DNA from: Sphingomonadales bacterium | GTDB taxonomy: Bacteria > Pseudomonadota > Alphaproteobacteria > Sphingomonadales > Sphingomonadaceae | DNA: 14,198 nt | Assembly (NCBI GenBank): GCA_027486275.1 | Contig: JAIXPM010000125.1 | Coordinates: forward strand, 1 to 14,198 | Reading direction: 5' to 3' | In this document: positions 12,401 through 14,198 of the stretch, one piece after another | Position numbering within the stretch: the first letter of the stretch is position 1 | How the letters are laid out: each line of letters starts with the position of its first letter | Notes under the pieces: generated by a model | Databases searched by the model: none | What the model was told of the DNA's origin: nothing | The model's input: the letters and a program-made list of their open reading frames with translations, nothing else | Made by a program: the position numbers and the translations under genes

Positions 12401-14198
12401 CGTTTGCGACAGCAATTGCGCTGACGGACAACGTCACTCTCACCTCGACCAACGGCGCCATCAGCTTTGCTGAGGTGATCGACACGGTCACGAGCGGCAG
12501 TGCGGCCCAAAATCTGACTGTCACTGCCGGATCGGGCGACATCACCTTTACCAAGGCGGTGGGTGCGACAAAGGCGTTGGCCGACGTCACGGTGAACAGT
12601 TCGGGGTTGACCAAATTTGGGAGCAGCGTCGGCGGCGCATCGCTGACGACAGACGCTGATGGTTCTGTTGAGCTGAACGGTTTCGTGACGACGAGCGGCG
12701 CGCAAACTTACAATGATGCGGCTGTTCTGGCGGCGAATATCGCGCTGACGACAACGAACAGCAATGTGCGCTTTGGCTCGACGCTGAACTCGGCTGAAGC
12801 GCTTGCGGCGACGCCTGCGACCTTGTCGATCACGGCGGGCACGGGTGATGTGAGCTTTGCTGACATTGTGGGTGGTGCAGCTTATACCGGTTCTGACACG
12901 GGCGCCTTGGGCGCTGTGACGTTGGTTTCGGCGAAGGATGTCACCATTGGCGCAGCCTTCAAGGCTGCTAGCCTGACACAAAGCGCGGGTACTGGCCTCA
13001 CGACCATTAACGGCGCGACCTCACTCACGGGCGCCCTTACATTCACGGGCGCAGGCTTGACCATCAATGCAGCGGTTACAGCTGACGGCGCGGTCACGGT
13101 TGCAAACTCGGGCATCTTTACCACCATTGCTGCCGGCACGATCAGTTCAGTTGGCGCCTTCAGCCAATCTGGCACCGGGGCCAACAGCCTTGGCGGCAAC
13201 GTCTCGGTCACGGGGACTGGCAACGCAATCACGTTTGCGACAGCAATTACGCTGACGGACAACGTCAGTCTCAGCTCGGCCAACGGCGCCATCAGCTTTG
13301 CTGAGGTGATCGACACGGTCACGAGCGGTACGGCGCGAAACCTGACTGTTGATGCCGGATCGGGCGCCGTCACCTTCAGCAAGGCTTTGGGTGCGACAGA
13401 GGCATTGGCCGATGTGACGGTGAACAGCACAGGGTTGAGCAAATTTGGGAGCAGCGTGGACGCGGCATCGCTGACCACGAACGCAGGCGGCTCGGTTGAG
13501 CTGAACGGCGATGTCACGACGTCGGGCGCGCAAACCTATAATGAAGATGTTGTTCTCACATCGAATGTAACGCTCCGGGGCGCCAGTATCTCGATCCAGG
13601 GCGACGTGGACAGCGACACGACGGCTCGGTCTTTGGCCATTTTTGCCACGGATTTTACTCTCTCTGGCGGCTTTGGAGCCAACCAGCGTCTCCTAAATCT
13701 CGCCATTGATGCCGCGAATGGTATCTCGCTGAGCGGCGCAATCACCACGGATGGCACGCAGACATATAACGGCAATGTAACGCTCACGGGCAACACAAGC
13801 CTCATCGGGACCGATATCGCGCTGAACCAGACGGTGAAGAGCGGCAACTCGGCCCGTGCCTTGACCGTAACCGGCAGCGGCATAACGACCTTTGCCGGCA
13901 CAGTCGGCGCTGGCACCGGTTCCGCCTTGGCATCGCTGACGGTGAACGGTTCAGGCACGACGCTGCTCACAGGCGGTTCCGTCACAACCACGGGCGCGCA
14001 GAACTTTGGCAATGCCCTCACCTTGGGTGCAAACGCGGTTCTGACGACGGCCGGCGGTGCTGTCAGCTTTGCGGAGGTGATCGACTCTGCCACGAGCAGC
14101 GCGGCGCGAAACCTGACTGTTGATGCTGGATCAGGCGCCGTCACCTTTACCAAGGCTTTGGGTGCGACAGAGGCATTGGCCGATGTCACGGTGAACAG
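1..14198 (+). CDS. Giant filamentous haemagglutinin-type (TpsA-like) secreted adhesin, internal fragment of 4732 codons
   Basis: Frame 1 is open across the window and lacks both ends. By family it should be exported by Sec, then cross the outer membrane through a TpsB/FhaC-type Omp85 pore and act as a surface or released adhesin; this is inferred from homology. Order by residue: TPS/haemagglutination domain remnant with NPNG at 17-20; GDGG-VVVWS to LLLDPYN signature at 274-340; Ser/Thr/Gly/Ala-rich beta-solenoid rungs of the type 'GxITLTSxG' through most of the rest; two TGTD modules (1196-1298, 1661-1769); an 86-88-residue repeat pair (2813-2986); and a repeat array from about 3366 onward. 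No cysteine was found and tryptophan is rare, as is common in such exoproteins. I estimate at least about 0.45 MDa. No coiled coil, membrane segment or catalytic motif is evident. The frame never shifts and all repeat offsets are multiples of three, so the gene looks intact. The ligand is unknown, and the C-terminus (anchor, toxin or release domain) is not visible. Confidence 0.95.
820..1020 (+). other. Conserved GDGG-VVVWS...GTLLLDPYN signature of large FHA-type adhesins
   Basis: Residues 274-340. The blocks GDGGNVVVWSDKATRYAG, ISARGGVAGGNGGFAEVSGK and GLAGTLLLDPYNLTIS are a recognisable conserved segment that, in many long haemagglutinin-N-terminal-domain proteins of Gram-negative bacteria, marks the change from the secretion domain region to the long repetitive stalk. 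The charged and aromatic content (W282, K312-K313, D336-P337-Y338) contrasts with the Ser/Thr/Gly/Ala background downstream. It supports the family call independently of the NPNG motif. Its exact function is not known to me. Confidence 0.85.
1081..1260 (+). other. First stalk rungs after the LLLDP signature
   Basis: Residues 361-420 contain LVAALDAGNVVVTTGTNG, then GNITVANAISWLSENTLTLR and AAKNISINANI. The pattern 'L-x-AAL..G-x-V-x-V-x-T....G-x-I-x-V...I-S-W....LTL-x-A...I-x-I-N' commonly follows the LLLDP motif in this family, so the gene is collinear with normal members here. Its role is presumably structural, as beta-solenoid rungs. Confidence 0.65.
1261..3585 (+). other. Beta-solenoid stalk, no strong internal repeat
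   Basis: Residues 421-1195. The sequence is low complexity in Ser, Thr, Gly, Ala, Asn, Ile and Val, with loosely spaced rungs such as GLVTLSADKPG, GGAITLTSAANVI, VTTSGGQP-like and GAITLTGLGGI segments. I see no near-identical repeats and no recognisable enzymatic or binding domain. By family this is expected to be an elongated parallel beta-helix that projects the adhesin from the cell surface. A short in-frame hexamer run at 1585-1600 encodes alternating Ile-Asp. Confidence 0.7.
3586..3894 (+). repeat. TGTD module, copy 1 (about 103 residues)
   Basis: Residues 1196-1298, from LQVG to VSVGLA. The core reads GDESANSFVITGTDVNGNAQ then SETVAGASAA, then LYKTITSV and ANVSVG. It aligns over its whole length with the second copy at 4981-5307 (LQ-x-G start, QxV...GG-x-L, TGTD, ET-x-x-GA, Y-[KF]-x-T-[IV]-TSV, V-x-VG end). 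It is unlike the surrounding solenoid, having more charged residues and a defined domain-like pattern. From memory, a similar 'D-S-G-x-TFTVTGTD-x-x-G....ETVTGAN...FKTVTSI' pattern occurs in hypothetical phage and prophage proteins. That resemblance is unverified. The function is unknown. Confidence 0.7.
4261..4980 (+). other. AT-richer, aromatic-rich segment between the two TGTD modules
   Basis: Residues 1421-1660. It remains in frame but differs in composition from the rest. I counted 25/60 GC at 4501-4560, 27/60 at 4681-4740 and 19/60 at 4921-4980, against 36/60 in a typical line at 6301-6360. The protein here has many aromatics, Asn, His and Arg (FGYDYNNGYNRG, DHFKWFTG, YLHIRSRD, SYYIQNSNN), where the stalk is mostly Ser/Thr/Gly/Ala. 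It could be an acquired or less homogenised piece, possibly a distinct binding or structural domain. I recognise no family. Confidence 0.6.
4981..5307 (+). repeat. TGTD module, copy 2 (about 109 residues)
   Basis: Residues 1661-1769, from LQFG to VAVGWA. The core reads RIIITSGADDSARTFTVTGT, then DMFGRALTETITGANAA, then KYFATVTSV. The strongest match to copy 1 is F-x-[IV]-TGTD-x-x-G-x-A-x-[ST]-ET-[IV]-x-GA-x-AA. At the DNA level the two copies are clearly diverged, so the duplication is old or the copies arrived separately. Low-complexity solenoid resumes at once downstream (LTALSGKVGGSITLDRSANS). Confidence 0.7.
5308..8436 (+). other. Beta-solenoid stalk, second long stretch
   Basis: Residues 1770-2812. 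Ser/Thr/Gly/Ala/Ile/Val-rich rungs continue, for example AGAITLQTNNSNGTISVTSA, GNISISTAYTT, GGNITLSGRGINQ, TSNGSVTLKTAGGLLD and SGSITLNGTLSTLNN. Individual motifs recur loosely, but I see no unit repeated with high identity. No charged or catalytic cluster stands out. The expected role is stalk extension. The reverse strand here also lacks stops for long stretches, which I attribute to codon bias. Confidence 0.7.
8437..8694 (+). repeat. 86-residue repeat, unit 1
   Basis: Residues 2813-2898. It starts with LVTRNNANTAAGVGAISYFD and continues ANAFSIAKIQSAGTVTLTSK. Shared features with unit 2 are RN-x-A-[ND]-TA-x-[AG]-G, G-x-I-x-Y-x-D-x-N-[AG]-F-[SA]-IA-x-[IL], a following T-[VL]-T-[LA] rung, and N-x-[VL]-x-x-[LV] near the end. 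The unit is probably a set of beta-helix rungs with a conserved Tyr-Asp turn. Confidence 0.65.
8695..8958 (+). repeat. 88-residue repeat, unit 2
   Basis: Residues 2899-2986. It starts ISVRNLADTAGAG, then has a Thr/Gly/Ser-rich insertion (STTGEDTSTGTT) absent from unit 1, then GTIRYTDSNGFAIASLSTGA and GGSVTQSGAIQSTKLGLSGA. The arginine-asparagine anchors of the two units are 258 nt apart and the tyrosine anchors 294 nt apart, which locates the insertion between them. A weaker third relative may sit near 9526-9560 (GFTYRSTNAFSV). Confidence 0.65.
8959..10095 (+). other. Gly/Ala-rich solenoid with GGxAGxITL-type rungs
   Basis: Residues 2987-3365. There are recurrent rungs of the form 'A....GG-[NS]-[AV]-G-x-[IL]-[TS]-L-x-[AS]...G-x-I-[ST]-[AT]-x-G': for example SDSNGGNAGAITLTAGGS followed by VAGTITARGG near 9235-9325, ASASAGSLSLQSLSGTISAG near 9868-9930, and ASGGNVSLTAARINLLGNIS near 9952-10011. 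This 'GGNxGxITL' rung style is common in large FHA-type and related beta-repeat proteins. The copies are too diverged to define a fixed period by eye. Confidence 0.55.
10096..10899 (+). repeat. Long repeat, ancient copy 0 (268 codons)
   Basis: Residues 3366-3633. It is collinear with the two recent long repeats at 11914-13572 but strongly diverged. The landmarks occur in the same order: LTT near the start, TAGTGNVRFAGVVGG (TAGTGDVGFVGIVGG in copy A), NSGLFTTSANGDIT (NSGIFTTIAAGTIS in copy A), FSQTGSGLNKLAGDIS (FSQSGTGANSLGGNIS in copy A), a TARAIT rung, then GGTTKF and YRDVLTLKADVTLT at the end. The shared order of landmarks argues for descent from one ancestral long unit, with no obvious recent homogenisation of this copy. 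Confidence 0.7.
10900..11445 (+). other. Diverged short-unit region between ancient copy 0 and the recent array
   Basis: Residues 3634-3815. It contains recognisable but degenerate pieces of the array: LASLDVSGTTLIDTATLTST, GTQNFQGDVTLGTATTLTST, ITFGAALDSAANEANGLIVA, GGTTKLAGAVDTTGAQIYND. The 'TTGAQ-x-Y-[NS]-D' and 'LASL-x-V-x-GTTL' motifs are the same as in the short units downstream. It is probably a run of old short units whose boundaries have blurred. Confidence 0.6.
11446..11685 (+). repeat. Short array unit S1 (80 codons)
   Basis: Residues 3816-3895. The unit pattern is [IV]-T-[LF]-GQTV-[DK]-S...ARALTV-[ST]-GSGTT, then G-x-VG, LASLTVN-x-[GT]-GTTLLN, then TTGDQTYSDTITLG. It is followed directly by S2; the ITLGQ and VTFGQ anchors are 240 nt apart, an exact multiple of three. 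Confidence 0.75.
11686..11913 (+). repeat. Short array unit S2 (76 codons)
   Basis: Residues 3896-3971. VTFGQTVKSNGTARALTVTG, then GTTTFDGTVGEGG, MLASLTVNGTGTTLLNGG and AGAQAFENAVTLG. It closely resembles S4 at 13816. It leads directly into the first recent long repeat at the shared Val-Leu-Thr-Thr junction. Confidence 0.75.
11914..12744 (+). repeat. Long tandem repeat, copy A (831 bp, 277 codons)
   Basis: Residues 3972-4248, from LTTTNSNVRFGSTLNSAEAL to AAVLAANIA. It is directly followed by copy B at an offset of exactly 831 bp. Identity to B, counted by hand, is uneven: 85/87 at 11914-12000, 87/120 at 12001-12120 and 344/360 at 12121-12480, and lower afterwards. The first half carries the TAGTGDVGFVGIVGG and FSQSGTGANSLGG landmarks. 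The second half (ISFAEVIDTVTSG to TSGAQTYND) resembles a short array unit, so the long repeat is itself composite. Confidence 0.9.
12745..13572 (+). repeat. Long tandem repeat, copy B (828 bp, 276 codons)
   Basis: Residues 4249-4524, from LTTTNSNVRFGSTLNSAEAL to VVLTSNVT. It is one codon shorter than copy A because TSGSAAQNLT in A is TSGTARNLT here (deletion near 13330), so later positions are offset by 828. The frame is kept. In the 360-nt block matching 12121-12480, 16 bases differ, and 10 of these change the residue, all conservatively (Ser/Thr, Val/Ile, Thr/Ala and similar). The TARNLTVDAGSGAVTF segment is closer to the partial copy at 14062 than to copy A. Confidence 0.9.
13588..13815 (+). 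repeat. Short array unit S3, diverged (76 codons)
   Basis: Residues 4530-4605. ISIQGDVDSDTTARSLAIFA, FTLSGGFGANQRLLNLAIDA, then GAITTDGTQTYNGNVTLTGN. The VDSD-x-x-ARSL and TQTYN anchors match S1 (VDSDSGSTARAL, DQTYSD), but the middle has drifted and carries more aromatic residues than its siblings. Confidence 0.65.
13816..14040 (+). repeat. Short array unit S4 (75 codons)
   Basis: Residues 4606-4680. IALNQTVKSGNSARALTVTG, TTFAGTVGAGTG, ALASLTVNGSGTTLLTGG, then TTGAQNFGNALTLG. It is a near match to S2, sharing QTVKS, ARALTVTGSG and LASLTVNG-x-GTTLL. It runs into the last partial repeat through the same Val-Leu-Thr-Thr junction that joins S2 to copy A. Confidence 0.75.
14062..14198 (+). repeat. 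Partial further copy of the long-repeat second half, cut by window end
   Basis: Residues 4688 onward: VSFAEVIDSATSSAARNLTV, then AGSGAVTFTKALGATEALAD and VTVN. Over 14101-14198 it matches copy B (13330-13427) at 92 of 98 bases by hand count. The first half of the long repeat (the TAGTGD and FSQSG landmarks) is missing; the sequence passes from the LTT junction straight to the FAEVID half. The array evidently continues beyond the window. Confidence 0.8.

Noticed and set aside
12051..13517. Two near-identical reverse-strand open frames that could look like duplicated genes
   Set aside because: They are antisense shadows of long repeats A and B; their similarity only reflects the tandem duplication on the + strand.
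1..14198. CRISPR array, tRNA/rRNA, insertion sequence, promoter or terminator
   Set aside because: The repeats present are long, in-frame protein repeats without spacers. I saw no transposase, inverted-repeat element, RNA gene signature or intergenic gap; the entire window is coding.
14041..14198. Possible C-terminal toxin or contact-dependent inhibition module
   Set aside because: The window ends within stalk repeats, and there is no toxin, pretoxin or immunity-type sequence to support this.

Overview
The whole window lies inside one enormous protein-coding gene on the + strand. Frame 1 reads open from base 1 to base 14196 (4732 codons), with neither a start nor a stop codon bounding it. 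I found no stop and no cysteine codon when reading it through. The product is a partial giant filamentous-haemagglutinin-type exoprotein (TpsA-like, 'beta strand repeat' adhesin). It opens inside the N-terminal two-partner-secretion/haemagglutination-activity domain (NPNG at residues 17-20) and is still in its repeat region at the end of the window. The signal peptide, the start of the TPS domain, the C-terminus and any TpsB/FhaC-type transporter gene are outside.

The family implies a Gram-negative bacterium. Base composition is moderate to moderately high GC (60% in a counted sample line, 6301-6360). This and the style of the protein suggest a proteobacterium, perhaps an alphaproteobacterium, but nothing here fixes the genus.

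Layout. Bases 1-820 hold the C-terminal part of the TPS domain and the first beta-helix rungs. Bases 820-1260 hold the most conserved family signature (GDGGxVVVWS...GGNGGFAEVSGK...GTLLLDPYN) and the segment that usually follows it. Bases 1261-3585 are Ser/Thr/Gly/Ala-rich beta-solenoid with no strong repeat. Bases 3586-5307 hold two copies of a different, about 105-residue module (core F-x-[IV]-TGTD...ETxxGA) on either side of an AT-richer, aromatic-rich segment. Bases 5308-8436 are more low-complexity solenoid. Bases 8437-8958 are two copies of an 86-88-residue repeat. Bases 8959-10095 are Gly/Ala-rich solenoid. Bases 10096-14198 are a hierarchical repeat array: an old 268-codon copy, four short units of about 75-80 codons, a recent tandem pair of 277/276-codon repeats, and a partial further copy cut by the window end.

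There is no intergenic DNA, RNA gene, CRISPR array, insertion sequence, promoter or terminator that I can support. Every reverse-strand or off-frame open frame is best explained as a shadow of this single gene. I do not see a new multi-gene system. The points of interest are inside the protein: the duplicated, possibly phage-related module and the mosaic (gene-conversion-like) repeat pair near the end.
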